Origin: Polyangiaceae bacterium
GTDB taxonomy: Bacteria; Myxococcota_A; Polyangia; Polyangiales; Polyangiaceae
Direction: 5' to 3'
Length of the DNA: 64,000 bases
NCBI GenBank assembly: GCA_041389725.1
Contig: JAWKRG010000002.1
Coordinates: 1,488,001 to 1,552,000 of the forward strand
A program made the translations under genes and the position numbers. Below, piece by piece: positions 34,125 to 41,526 of this stretch. The notes under the pieces are model-generated. The model saw nothing but the letters and a program-made list of their open reading frames with translations, searched no databases and was not told where the DNA came from. Within the stretch, counting starts at the first letter, position 1. Every line of letters starts with the position of its first letter.

Positions 34125-35431
34125 CGCTTGCGAAAGCTGCGAGCTTCGAGATTCAGTCGACGCAGGGTTTCGTACAAGACCGAGCGGCTCGTCCCCAGGC
34201 GCTGGGCGGCAACCGCCACGTCACCGTCTGCCGCGGTGAGCGCTTCCATCACCGCGCGCCGCTCGCGATCGCCCTCGGACTCTCTCTGGGTTGGCTCGGA
34301 CACCTCCCGGGAGATGACGCTGGCGATGGTGTCCGGGCTGATTTCCGGTTCGCCCGCCTGCAGTGCCAGGTGACCCGCGGCGGACGCCGCATTGCGGAGC
34401 TCGCGGACGTTGCCGGGCCACGAATGCAGCGCGAGCTTTTCCAGTGCCGCTGGGGAGAGCTTTGCCCCCAGAGGCGCCAGGAAATTGCGCGCCAGAATCG
34501 CGACGTCCTCGCGCCGCTCGCGCAAGGGCGGGAGCACGATGCGAAAGCCGGAAAGCCTGTGCATCAAGTCCGCACGAAAGGACTCGGCTTCGACTTGGGC
34601 ATCGATGTCGCGATTGGTCGCTGCGACGATTCGGACGTCGACCCGCACTGGTTGGTCACTACCGATCGCGCGGACTTCTTCGGTTTCCAAGGCTCGCAGC
34701 AGCTTGGCTTGTACCGCCATGGGCATCTCACCGATCTCGTCCAGGAACAGCGTGCCGCCATCGGCGGCGCGGAACTGCCCGGCGCGCGCCGCACCTGCGC
34801 CGGAAAAGGCCCCCTTGGCATGACCAAAAAGCTCGGCGTCGACCAAATCTGGTGGCAACGCCGCACAGTTGAGAGCCACGAAGGGACCTTTGCGACCGCT
34901 GTGCTCATGTAGCAGATTTGCGATGACCTCTTTGCCCGTACCCGTATCGCCCAAGACGAGCACCGGAGACTTGGTCGGCGCTACGGAGACGATGCGGAAA
35001 CGCGCGTCATCGAGAGCGGCGCCGCCCAAGAGGCCAGCGAGCCCAGGTGCGCGGTCCGCCGCGTAGGGCGCGACGTTCGCGAGAACCAGTACCGTACGGC
35101 CCATGCGAATGACGCCTCCGACCTCTGCCTGCCGCCCGTTTCCCTCCAGACGCTCGCCGTTCAAGAAGGTTCCGTTGCGGCTGCCGAGATCGGTGACCCA
35201 CAGTCCGCCACCTCGCGGTTCGAGCTGCAGGTGGACCCGGGATACGCCCGCATCGTTGACGACGATGTTCGCGCTATCGTCGCGCCCGAGGGTCACGGCG
35301 CGGTCGACGACAACGGGCTTGAGCCCTTCGAAGCCCGGACTCTCCACGATGAGCGCGCCGACCTTGGGGGGCGGGCGGCTGCGGTGACTGGGCGGGGAGT
35401 ACCCGTGCTCGGTGAGGGTGCGCTCCGGCAC
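34121..35431 (-). CDS. FHA-domain sigma-54-dependent transcriptional activator
   Basis: 436 residues from a GTG. An FHA domain (about 22-115) has GRDDSANIV, SRVHL and GSRNGTFLNG, the phosphothreonine-binding residues. The AAA+ domain (about 130-365) follows: Walker A GDTGTGKE, GAFSGA in place of the usual GAFTGA sigma-54 contact loop, Walker B GTLFLDEIG, and R-fingers in LRERREDV. A Fis-type helix-turn-helix ends the protein. Such proteins sense threonine phosphorylation, so the adjacent kinase is the natural partner. The gene reads away from the VWA lipoprotein gene across 133 bp that carry a dyad and a -24/-12 promoter match, strongly suggesting a local target. Confidence 0.93.
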   Translation of the reverse strand: MPERTLTEHGYSPPSHRSRPPPKVGALIVESPGFEGLKPVVVDRAVTLGRDDSANIVVNDAGVSRVHLQLEPRGGGLWVTDLGSRNGTFLNGERLEGNGRQAEVGGVIRMGRTVLVLANVAPYAADRAPGLAGLLGGAALDDARFRIVSVAPTKSPVLVLGDTGTGKEVIANLLHEHSGRKGPFVALNCAALPPDLVDAELFGHAKGAFSGAGAARAGQFRAADGGTLFLDEIGEMPMAVQAKLLRALETEEVRAIGSDQPVRVDVRIVAATNRDIDAQVEAESFRADLMHRLSGFRIVLPPLRERREDVAILARNFLAPLGAKLSPAALEKLALHSWPGNVRELRNAASAAGHLALQAGEPEISPDTIASVISREVSEPTQRESEGDRERRAVMEALTAADGDVAVAAQRLGTSRSVLYETLRRLNLEARSFRKR

Positions 35432-35456
35432 TCGACCAGTCTATAGCATCCGGCCG

Positions 35457-35473
35457 TCCGGACCGCGTCCGGA
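35457..35473. promoter_or_regulatory. Perfect 7-3-7 dyad, candidate activator binding site
   Basis: TCCGGAC-CGC-GTCCGGA is an exact inverted repeat. It lies 26 bp before the GTG of the activator gene and about 64 bp upstream of the -24/-12 motif on the other side. That is a normal position for an upstream activating sequence, and it could also allow autoregulation. Confidence 0.55.
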
Positions 35474-35536
35474 TCGCCATTGCCGAACGCAAGGTGTCCC
35501 GGCCAAATCTCGCGGCATTTTCGGCCGGGGGGCCAG

Positions 35537-35552
35537 TGGCACACCGCCTGCT
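35537..35552 (+). promoter_or_regulatory. Candidate sigma-54 (-24/-12) promoter
   Basis: TGGCAC at 35537-35542 and CTGCT at 35548-35552 place the GG and GC dinucleotides with 10 bp between them, the exact sigma-54 spacing (consensus TGGCAC-N5-TTGCW). One base deviates. The predicted start would be close to the ATG at 35565, giving a very short leader. Confidence 0.55.
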
Positions 35553-35564
35553 TTGGGGCGCGGC

Positions 35565-36536
35565 ATGAAAACGCAGCTTCTGCTCCCCATGCTCGTCACC
35601 TGTCTCGCGTGCTCCGCCACGAGCGGGTCCGGAGACACCCCGGGCACCGGGGGCGCTGGAAACGGCGTGGGGGCGAACTCCGCGGGCGGGGCTTCCAGCG
35701 GCGGAAGCGGACCCATCTCCACTGCCGGTGCGGGCGGTGCGGCGCCGAGCGGTGAATGCACGAACGTGGATCTCCTTTTCGTGATCGACAACTCCGCCAG
35801 CATGGCTGACCAGCAGCAAAGCCTCATCTCCAGCTTCCCCGGATTCGTCGAGGGCATGAAATCGCGACTCGCCAACGCGCAGAGCTACCACATCGGCGTC
35901 GTGACGACGGATGACTACTACGAAAACCAGTCAGGCTGCTCGGCGATCGGCAGCCTGGTCACCAAGACCGGTGGAGTGTCGTCCTCCAACACGGACTGCA
36001 CGCCGTTCTCCACCGGTGCACGCTTCCTCGACAGCAGTGAGCCCGACCTGTTGGCCAAGTTCGCCTGCGCGGCCAAGGTCGGAGTCTCGGGCAACGACGA
36101 CGAGCGCGTGGCTCGCGCGCTGCTCAATGCCGTCGACCCCACCAACAACGCGCCTGGCACCTGCAACGCGGGTTTCGCCCGCAAGGATTCGCTTCTGATC
36201 GTGACCCTCATCACCGACGAAGACGACGTTCCGGACCTGTGCGATGGCAACCAGTGTGAGACCTACGGCTCCGGCGGCACTCCGCAAGAGTGGTACGACC
36301 AGCTAGTCGCCTACCGCGGGGGGTTGGCCCAGAACATCGTGGTGCTCTCGCTACTCGGCCGGCAGCTCGACAACAGTTGCGGAGCGCAAGTTGCAGCCAA
36401 GTTGGTGGGTTTCACCAAGCGATTTGGCGCGAACGGCTACCTCGGCGATGTTTGCTCGTCGAGCTACGACTCGTTCTTCCAAGAAGCACTGCCGGTGATC
36501 GAGACCGCCTGCCAGAACTTCGAACCACCGAAGTAG
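35565..36536 (+). CDS. VWA-type (von Willebrand A) lipoprotein
   Basis: 323 residues from the ATG at 35565, which opens into a lipoprotein signal (LLLPMLVTCLAC) and a Gly/Ser/Ala linker. The domain begins with LLFVIDNSASMADQQ, a metal-ion-dependent adhesion site (DxSxS), and continues for about 230 residues with five or six cysteines. Relatives are common in Sorangium-like genomes as surface proteins of unknown role. The upstream region has a sigma-54-type promoter and a dyad next to the divergent FHA/sigma-54 activator, so it is the likeliest target of that regulator. Confidence 0.82.
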   Translation: MKTQLLLPMLVTCLACSATSGSGDTPGTGGAGNGVGANSAGGASSGGSGPISTAGAGGAAPSGECTNVDLLFVIDNSASMADQQQSLISSFPGFVEGMKSRLANAQSYHIGVVTTDDYYENQSGCSAIGSLVTKTGGVSSSNTDCTPFSTGARFLDSSEPDLLAKFACAAKVGVSGNDDERVARALLNAVDPTNNAPGTCNAGFARKDSLLIVTLITDEDDVPDLCDGNQCETYGSGGTPQEWYDQLVAYRGGLAQNIVVLSLLGRQLDNSCGAQVAAKLVGFTKRFGANGYLGDVCSSSYDSFFQEALPVIETACQNFEPPK

Positions 36537-36586
36537 AGCGCTGGCACGGCGCGGCCAAGGCAGCGCGTGTGCACCAAGGAGGCAGG

Positions 36587-36614
36587 AAGTCGGGCGCGGC
36601 GCGCGCGCCGACTT
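36587..36614. terminator. Stem-loop between convergent genes
   Basis: AAGTCGG (36587-36593) pairs with CCGACTT (36608-36614), and the GC-only loop can extend the stem. It lies between the ends of the VWA and parvulin genes and could serve both strands. There is no T-tract. Confidence 0.5.
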
Positions 36615-36624
36615 CGAGCGCTCG

Positions 36625-37116
36625 CTATTCGGTGCGCGCGATCACGTGGAAGCCGCGCTCCGTCTCGACCACGTGGCTGAGTTCACCGGGCGCCAGGGAG
36701 AAAGCCACGGCGGCGAAGGTCGCGTCGAGATCGTCTCGGCGAACGGTGCCAAGATCGCCGTTCGTCGCGCCCGCGCCATCGCTATAGGCCTGGGACACCT
36801 CCGCCCACTCCTCACCTGCCAGTAGCTTGTCGCGCGCCTCCTGCGCTCGGAGGCAGGCCTGTCCACGAGTCCGCGTGGCGCCCTGGTCCCGCTTCAAGTC
36901 CTTGTGACGCACGAGAATGTGCGACACCGAGATCTGCTCTGGCGCATCGGCCCGCGGCTCAGCCGCTGCGGCCGCGTCAGCCAAGCACTTCTCCTCAGGT
37001 GACGCTATCGCAGCGGGAGCGCTCGGCTCCGGCGGCGGGGCGGAGCCCCCACAGGCCGAAAGCACCAGGGCGAGACTGGGCGCGTTTCTCAAAAGGGAGC
37101 GCAATGCGATGGACAT
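36625..37116 (-). CDS. Parvulin-type peptidyl-prolyl isomerase lipoprotein
   Basis: 163 residues. A lipoprotein signal (LALVLSACGG) is followed by a short Ala/Pro linker and a parvulin (PpiC) domain from about residue 60: ISVSHILVRHK, the two conserved blocks GEEWAEVSQAYSDGAGATNGG-like (here NGDLGTV), and the C-terminal ELSHVVETERGFHVI. Parvulins isomerise X-Pro bonds and assist folding of exported proteins. As a lipoprotein it would work in the periplasm or outer membrane. It is short for this group and lacks the SurA/PrsA flanking domains, so it is a bare catalytic unit. Confidence 0.85.
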   Translation of the reverse strand: MSIALRSLLRNAPSLALVLSACGGSAPPPEPSAPAAIASPEEKCLADAAAAAEPRADAPEQISVSHILVRHKDLKRDQGATRTRGQACLRAQEARDKLLAGEEWAEVSQAYSDGAGATNGDLGTVRRDDLDATFAAVAFSLAPGELSHVVETERGFHVIARTE

Positions 37117-37250
37117 TGACGGATCCTACGCCACGCAAGAGGGCAGCCCGACGGGTTTTGTGAGGCGGCGCTGTCACCTACACCGTGGCCATGATTTCAC
37201 CGTGCGCCGGTTGTGCGAGAACTCTTGCGCACGCCCGACCGTGGCTAGAG

Positions 37251-38036
37251 CTAGTGCTGGCCCTCGCCGTGTTCGATGGCGGGCAGTGCGGCGGATGCTT
37301 CTTGCTGGGCGGCCTCCTGCCGAAGCTTGCGGAACACGACGACGTGTCCCGCTATGGCAAACGTGACCATGATCGCCGGAAGCCAGACGTAGGGAAAGAA
37401 CAGCACCCACACGTTGAGCGCGTCGTCCCCAAAGGCGCGCAGCAGGGGTGATGCTGCCACTGCAACGATCGCGATGACCACAAGCGCCGCGCAGCCATAG
37501 ATGTTCCAGGCCCAGACGAATGCGCGTGGAACGCCTCGTAGCGCCAAGGTCACGCCAAGCACTAGCGCGACGCCGCCGGTGACGATGTCGTAGTTGTAGC
37601 CAGCGAAGGACATCTGCACCGGCATCACTCCCCTCGTCGCAGCCTCGTGCATCACGATCTCGAGCGGCAGTCGAAAGCTCTGCACCAACACCAGCAGCCA
37701 CAGCGGGTGATGCTGAAGCAGAGCCCCGACCCGCGAGAGGCCCAACGTCACGCCGCCGCCAATGATCGTCGCCATCAGCAGCGCCATTGGGGGCGGCTTG
37801 ACGTCGAAGCGAAGCAGCACACCACGGCTCGCCAGCAGGGCAGTAATCGACAACCACGCAGTCACCCCGGCGAGGGCCAGGCCGGTGGCCCGATTCGCCT
37901 GCGACGTCGTGCGTCCCGCGAGCAGGGCGGCCTTCCGCACCGCGGCGACGAAGAGCGCCGACAGCAAGAGCGCGATCAGTGGGATGCCGAATTTCACGAT
38001 GGCCGGTGCAAGAGGCAGCTGGAATTCGCTGGACAT
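37251..38036 (-). CDS. Multi-helix membrane protein of unknown function
   Basis: 261 residues with about seven hydrophobic segments covering most of the length and a hydrophilic C-terminus. I do not recognise the family. It lies divergent from an HxlR-type regulator with only 27 bp between the two start codons, so it is almost certainly the regulator's target. A role in export or stress response would fit the regulator family, but that is inference. Confidence 0.7.
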   Translation of the reverse strand: MSSEFQLPLAPAIVKFGIPLIALLLSALFVAAVRKAALLAGRTTSQANRATGLALAGVTAWLSITALLASRGVLLRFDVKPPPMALLMATIIGGGVTLGLSRVGALLQHHPLWLLVLVQSFRLPLEIVMHEAATRGVMPVQMSFAGYNYDIVTGGVALVLGVTLALRGVPRAFVWAWNIYGCAALVVIAIVAVAASPLLRAFGDDALNVWVLFFPYVWLPAIMVTFAIAGHVVVFRKLRQEAAQQEASAALPAIEHGEGQH

Positions 38037-38063
38037 AAAGCAACTATACTTTAATATTTAGTA
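38037..38063. promoter_or_regulatory. AT-rich divergent promoter/operator
   Basis: These 27 bp are about 80 percent AT in a chromosome of roughly two-thirds GC. They contain TACT-N9-AGTA (38047-38063), the symmetrical layout of HxlR/DUF24 operators as I recall them, with TATACT as a possible -10 on the plus strand. Both flanking genes must start here, which suggests joint repression by the HxlR protein. Confidence 0.6.
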
Positions 38064-38786
38064 GTGCCAAGAACAAAAACTAAAGCTACGGCGACCCGGA
38101 ACCCCTCGCGCGAAGTCCGTCGCTCCTACAAGCAGTTCTGCGGTCTGGCTCGGGCGCTCGACGTGCTCGGCGAACGCTGGACCTTGCTCATCCTTCGCAA
38201 CCTGCTGTTGGGCCCCCGTCGCTACTCCGACTTGATGGCGGAGCTGCCGGGGATCACGACTAATCTGCTCGCACGGCGCCTGCGGGACCTGGAGCAAGAC
38301 GGGCTAGTCGAGAAGCGCACTCTGCCCCGCCCTGCCGCAACGACGGTCTACGCCCTGAGCGAGTCCGGCGAGGCGCTGGAGCCAGCCTTGATGGAACTGG
38401 CAAAGTGGGGAGGTCGCTACTTGGACCATCCCAACCCGGATGATCGCTTCGACATCGGGTGGGCTCTGCTCTCGATGAAGCGGCGCTATCGCGGCGGCCT
38501 GAGCCTGTCGATGCGTCTGGAGGTCGACGAGCGGGTCTTCGCCATCGATTGCGAACCCGAGAGCGTGCAAGTGAAAGAGCGTGAGCCCGAGCGGCCACAG
38601 CTGACACTTCGCGGCGGACTCGAGGCCGTGGTCGACTTGTTTTTTCTACAGGGCAACCCTTCCCAGCTAATCCAACAGGGCCGCATCGAACTCGTCGGTA
38701 CACGCGAGAGCCTGCGCCGTTTGCTGGCAGCGTTCCCGCCCTCGAAGAACCCTGCGCTGTTCGCCGGGCACGCAAACGCCCGCTGA
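38064..38786 (+). CDS. HxlR-family winged-helix regulator with C-terminal SCP2-like domain
   Basis: 240 residues from a GTG. The N-terminal winged helix is classic HxlR: a Cys (QFCGLARALDVLGERWTLLI) where redox-sensing members have it, then GPRRYSDLMAELPGITTNLL and the wing (KRTLPRPAATTVYALSE). The C-terminal 110 residues resemble a sterol-carrier/SCP2-like domain, a known pairing in which the extra domain may bind a ligand. It should bind the AT-rich dyad at 38047-38063 and control the divergent membrane gene and itself. Confidence 0.9.
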   Translation: MPRTKTKATATRNPSREVRRSYKQFCGLARALDVLGERWTLLILRNLLLGPRRYSDLMAELPGITTNLLARRLRDLEQDGLVEKRTLPRPAATTVYALSESGEALEPALMELAKWGGRYLDHPNPDDRFDIGWALLSMKRRYRGGLSLSMRLEVDERVFAIDCEPESVQVKEREPERPQLTLRGGLEAVVDLFFLQGNPSQLIQQGRIELVGTRESLRRLLAAFPPSKNPALFAGHANAR

Positions 38787-38858
38787 CCCACGGAATCTGC
38801 GCCGGGAAGTGACGGCCCGCTGCCCGTTCACGCGGGTTTCGGCGTATGTTGCCAGGCG

Positions 38859-40490
38859 ATGAGCCACGCGGCGGTCATCCCGGACCTGCTGCATCCGATC
38901 GCGTCGCGGCGCTTGGATGTGGAGCGAACGCGAGTGGAGCTCACGCTTTGCTTCGCCGGAGGCACCGGCGGTGGGCTTTTCGAGGCAGCTCTGGAGCGCG
39001 CCAGTCTGGCTCCGTCGAGCTGGACGCCGGCCGGGTTCGCCAGTGACTTGTTCCTGCAGCGCTTCGTGGCGGGTTGTTTCCCCATCCGTATCGGCAACAG
39101 CCCCGCTCAGGCGGTGACGGGGCACGTGCTGCAGTTGCTTGCCAATCCCCCAAGCGACACGGAGGTCGTCGACTTTCGACGCCAGGTGCTGGCCGAGCTC
39201 GACACGTCACGTGACCTGCGTCGCGAGTTGGAGAAGGTCTATCAGGATCTGCAGCGGCTGCGGGCACTGCTGGAAGATACCGCGACACAGAACTGGGATC
39301 CTTCGCGCCGGCACCTGGACATCCTCACGGCGCTGAAGGACGTCCTGGACCGCCTGGCGACGGGCTTCGCTCCGGCGCGCTCAGGGCTCGCTCGGTTGCA
39401 CGAGTTCGGCAGTAGCGTGTGCGCCAGCGAAGCCTATCGCGCGCTCGCGGATCTGCTTTCCTACGACGATCGCTTGGCCACAGTGAGCCTGAACGTGCGC
39501 GTTGGCGCCGACGGTCGCATCCGCGGCTTCGAGATCCTGTCCGTGGAGGAGAATCGGGAAAACCCCTTTGCCAGTCCTGCTTGGCGCCGCTGGCTCGCAA
39601 AGCTCGAGCTGTTCTTGCGGGGCTACCGCTTCGGCGACGGCGAGGTGATGGCTCGCCTGGTCGACGCGGTGTTCTCGGGGTTGGAGGACGTGGCGATCGC
39701 GTTGATCCAGCTGTTCGGGGACGTGGAGCTGTACCTCGGGGCGCTTTCTTTTGCGGACTACGCACGGGGCGCTGGCCTCGAGGTGAGCTTGCCTGAATTG
39801 GTCGCGCCCGACGCGCCGCGCAGGCTGGAGGGCTTGTTCAATCCGCTGCTGCTGATGAGCGGAGTCAAGCCGGTGCCTTGCGACCTACGCACGAACAAGT
39901 TCGCAACCACCGTTTTGGTCACGGGTCCGAACTCCGGAGGCAAGACGCGCTTGCTTCAGGCTGTCGGTCTTTCCCAGCTGCTGGCCCAGGGCGGCCTGTT
40001 CATCCCAGCTCGGGCGGGAGCGGTCGCGCTGGCGCCAGGTCTGGTGGTGTCATTGATTCAGGAGACCACCGCCGACCAAGCCGAAGGACGGTTGGGCATG
40101 GAGCTCGTGCGCATCCGCGCTCTGTTCGAACAACTTCCCCCGGGTGCCATGGTCCTGCTCGACGAGTTGTGCTCGGGAACGAACCCGTCGGAGGGAGAGG
40201 AGATCTTCGAGCTGGTCGTGTCGACGCTCCAGCAGCTTCAGCCTCAAGCCTTCATCACCACGCATTTTCTGGCGTTTGCGGGACGACTGGCCCGTGAGGC
40301 GAAGATCCCCGACTTGACGTTCCTGCAGGTGGAGCTCGGCGAAGATCGTCGCGCGACCTACCAGTTCGTGCCGGGTGTGGCCAACACGTCCCTGGCTGGT
40401 GACACGGCGCAACGCTTGGGCGTCACCGGCGACCAACTGCAGTCCCTGATCGAGGAGAACTTGGCGCGCTTCGGCTCGCGCTGCCGTTGA
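38859..40490 (+). CDS. Orphan MutS-domain ATPase (not canonical MutS)
   Basis: 543 residues. The C-terminal third is the MutS ATPase: Walker A TGPNSGGKTRLLQ near residue 360, then SLIQETTADQAEGRLGMEL and Walker B MVLLDELCSGTNPSEGEE, followed by ITTHFL. The first 330 residues replace the mismatch-recognition and connector domains with helical core-like segments (about 105-330). There is no N-terminal mismatch domain and no Smr domain as in MutS2. The role could be recombination, repair or a non-DNA function. It is followed after 4 bp by a gene of unknown function, so the pair is probably one operon. Confidence 0.9.
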   Translation: MSHAAVIPDLLHPIASRRLDVERTRVELTLCFAGGTGGGLFEAALERASLAPSSWTPAGFASDLFLQRFVAGCFPIRIGNSPAQAVTGHVLQLLANPPSDTEVVDFRRQVLAELDTSRDLRRELEKVYQDLQRLRALLEDTATQNWDPSRRHLDILTALKDVLDRLATGFAPARSGLARLHEFGSSVCASEAYRALADLLSYDDRLATVSLNVRVGADGRIRGFEILSVEENRENPFASPAWRRWLAKLELFLRGYRFGDGEVMARLVDAVFSGLEDVAIALIQLFGDVELYLGALSFADYARGAGLEVSLPELVAPDAPRRLEGLFNPLLLMSGVKPVPCDLRTNKFATTVLVTGPNSGGKTRLLQAVGLSQLLAQGGLFIPARAGAVALAPGLVVSLIQETTADQAEGRLGMELVRIRALFEQLPPGAMVLLDELCSGTNPSEGEEIFELVVSTLQQLQPQAFITTHFLAFAGRLAREAKIPDLTFLQVELGEDRRATYQFVPGVANTSLAGDTAQRLGVTGDQLQSLIEENLARFGSRCR

Positions 40491-40494
40491 CGCC

Positions 40495-41493
40495 ATGCCG
40501 ACCCTGCTCGTGACGAAGAAGATGTCGCCCGCTCTCGCCGAGCGAGTGCAGGCCAGTGTCACGGGCCGGCTTTCCACTCAGCGCGCGCGGCTCGCGCCAC
40601 GCACCCGTTCGCTACTCCGCATCGGCCTGTTCGGTGTGTTGCTCGTGCTCGTGGCCTGGCTCGCGCTGTCCTTCCGCCACTTCCGCCACGACACGGAAGC
40701 GCGACGCGGCGCGCTGTTGGCCCGATTGGCAAACGACACGTCCGGGGTCCAAGGGGCAGACCTCCAGATCCCGAAACAGATCTCGACTTGGCTGGTCAAG
40801 GCCTCGGACGCTTACGCGGGCGACCTGATCTCACCCGGCCTCCGGGTTCCCGGGGCCTTCGATAGCGTGCTGTCGCGACCCGCCGTTTACGTGCGGGGCC
40901 CGATTGCCGACTTCAAGAGCCGCGCCACGATCGCAGACAGTGCCGAGGGCTCCTTCGTCGACACGTTGGTGCTCTGCTTGGTGTCGCCCCCGAAAGAGCG
41001 AACTCAGAAGGCGCTGCGTGCGAAAGCCCGCACGGCCTTGTTTTCGGACAGCGCCGACATGAAAAGGACGCGTCACGTCTCGAGACTCTTCGACATGCTT
41101 GCCGGAGCTCCGTTCTTCGAACCCGCCTGGGCGGATCAGGTGCGGAGTTCCCGCTCCCGTGAAGAGCTGGTCGAGTGGAATCAACACTTGAACAGGGCGC
41201 CGATGGCAGCGGCGCGACGAGCTTTCAAGGCTCGCCTACTGCTAGTTGCCATGGACGAACCTGGCGACCCTGCCGCCCCTGCGGAGCTGGACGGCGAGCG
41301 CCCGCATCAGGTTCGCGTCGGGGTGGTCGATCTGGCGTCGAACAAGGAACTCTTGCGCCTGCGCCGCAAGGTCGACCCCAGCTGGCTCTCGACCAGCACG
41401 CGCGCCGAGTTTGCTCGCGGTGTCGACGACTGCTCGCTGGCCCTCGACGTGCGCAAGGCCGTGGAAGCCGAGGCCGATGGCAAGGCTCATTGA
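40495..41493 (+). CDS. Single-helix membrane protein, partner of the MutS-like gene
   Basis: 332 residues. One membrane segment near 40-60 (IGLFGVLLVLVAWLALSF) divides a basic N-terminus from a large soluble domain (about 80-332) with no motif I recognise. The start codon follows the MutS-like stop by 4 bp. Such adjacency suggests a shared function, with the soluble domain presumably periplasmic, but the product is otherwise uncharacterised. The gene converges on the beta-propeller gene. Confidence 0.65.
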   Translation: MPTLLVTKKMSPALAERVQASVTGRLSTQRARLAPRTRSLLRIGLFGVLLVLVAWLALSFRHFRHDTEARRGALLARLANDTSGVQGADLQIPKQISTWLVKASDAYAGDLISPGLRVPGAFDSVLSRPAVYVRGPIADFKSRATIADSAEGSFVDTLVLCLVSPPKERTQKALRAKARTALFSDSADMKRTRHVSRLFDMLAGAPFFEPAWADQVRSSRSREELVEWNQHLNRAPMAAARRAFKARLLLVAMDEPGDPAAPAELDGERPHQVRVGVVDLASNKELLRLRRKVDPSWLSTSTRAEFARGVDDCSLALDVRKAVEAEADGKAH

Positions 41494-41526
41494 GTGTGGC
41501 CTGCCCACCTGCACTGCCTGGGGAGC

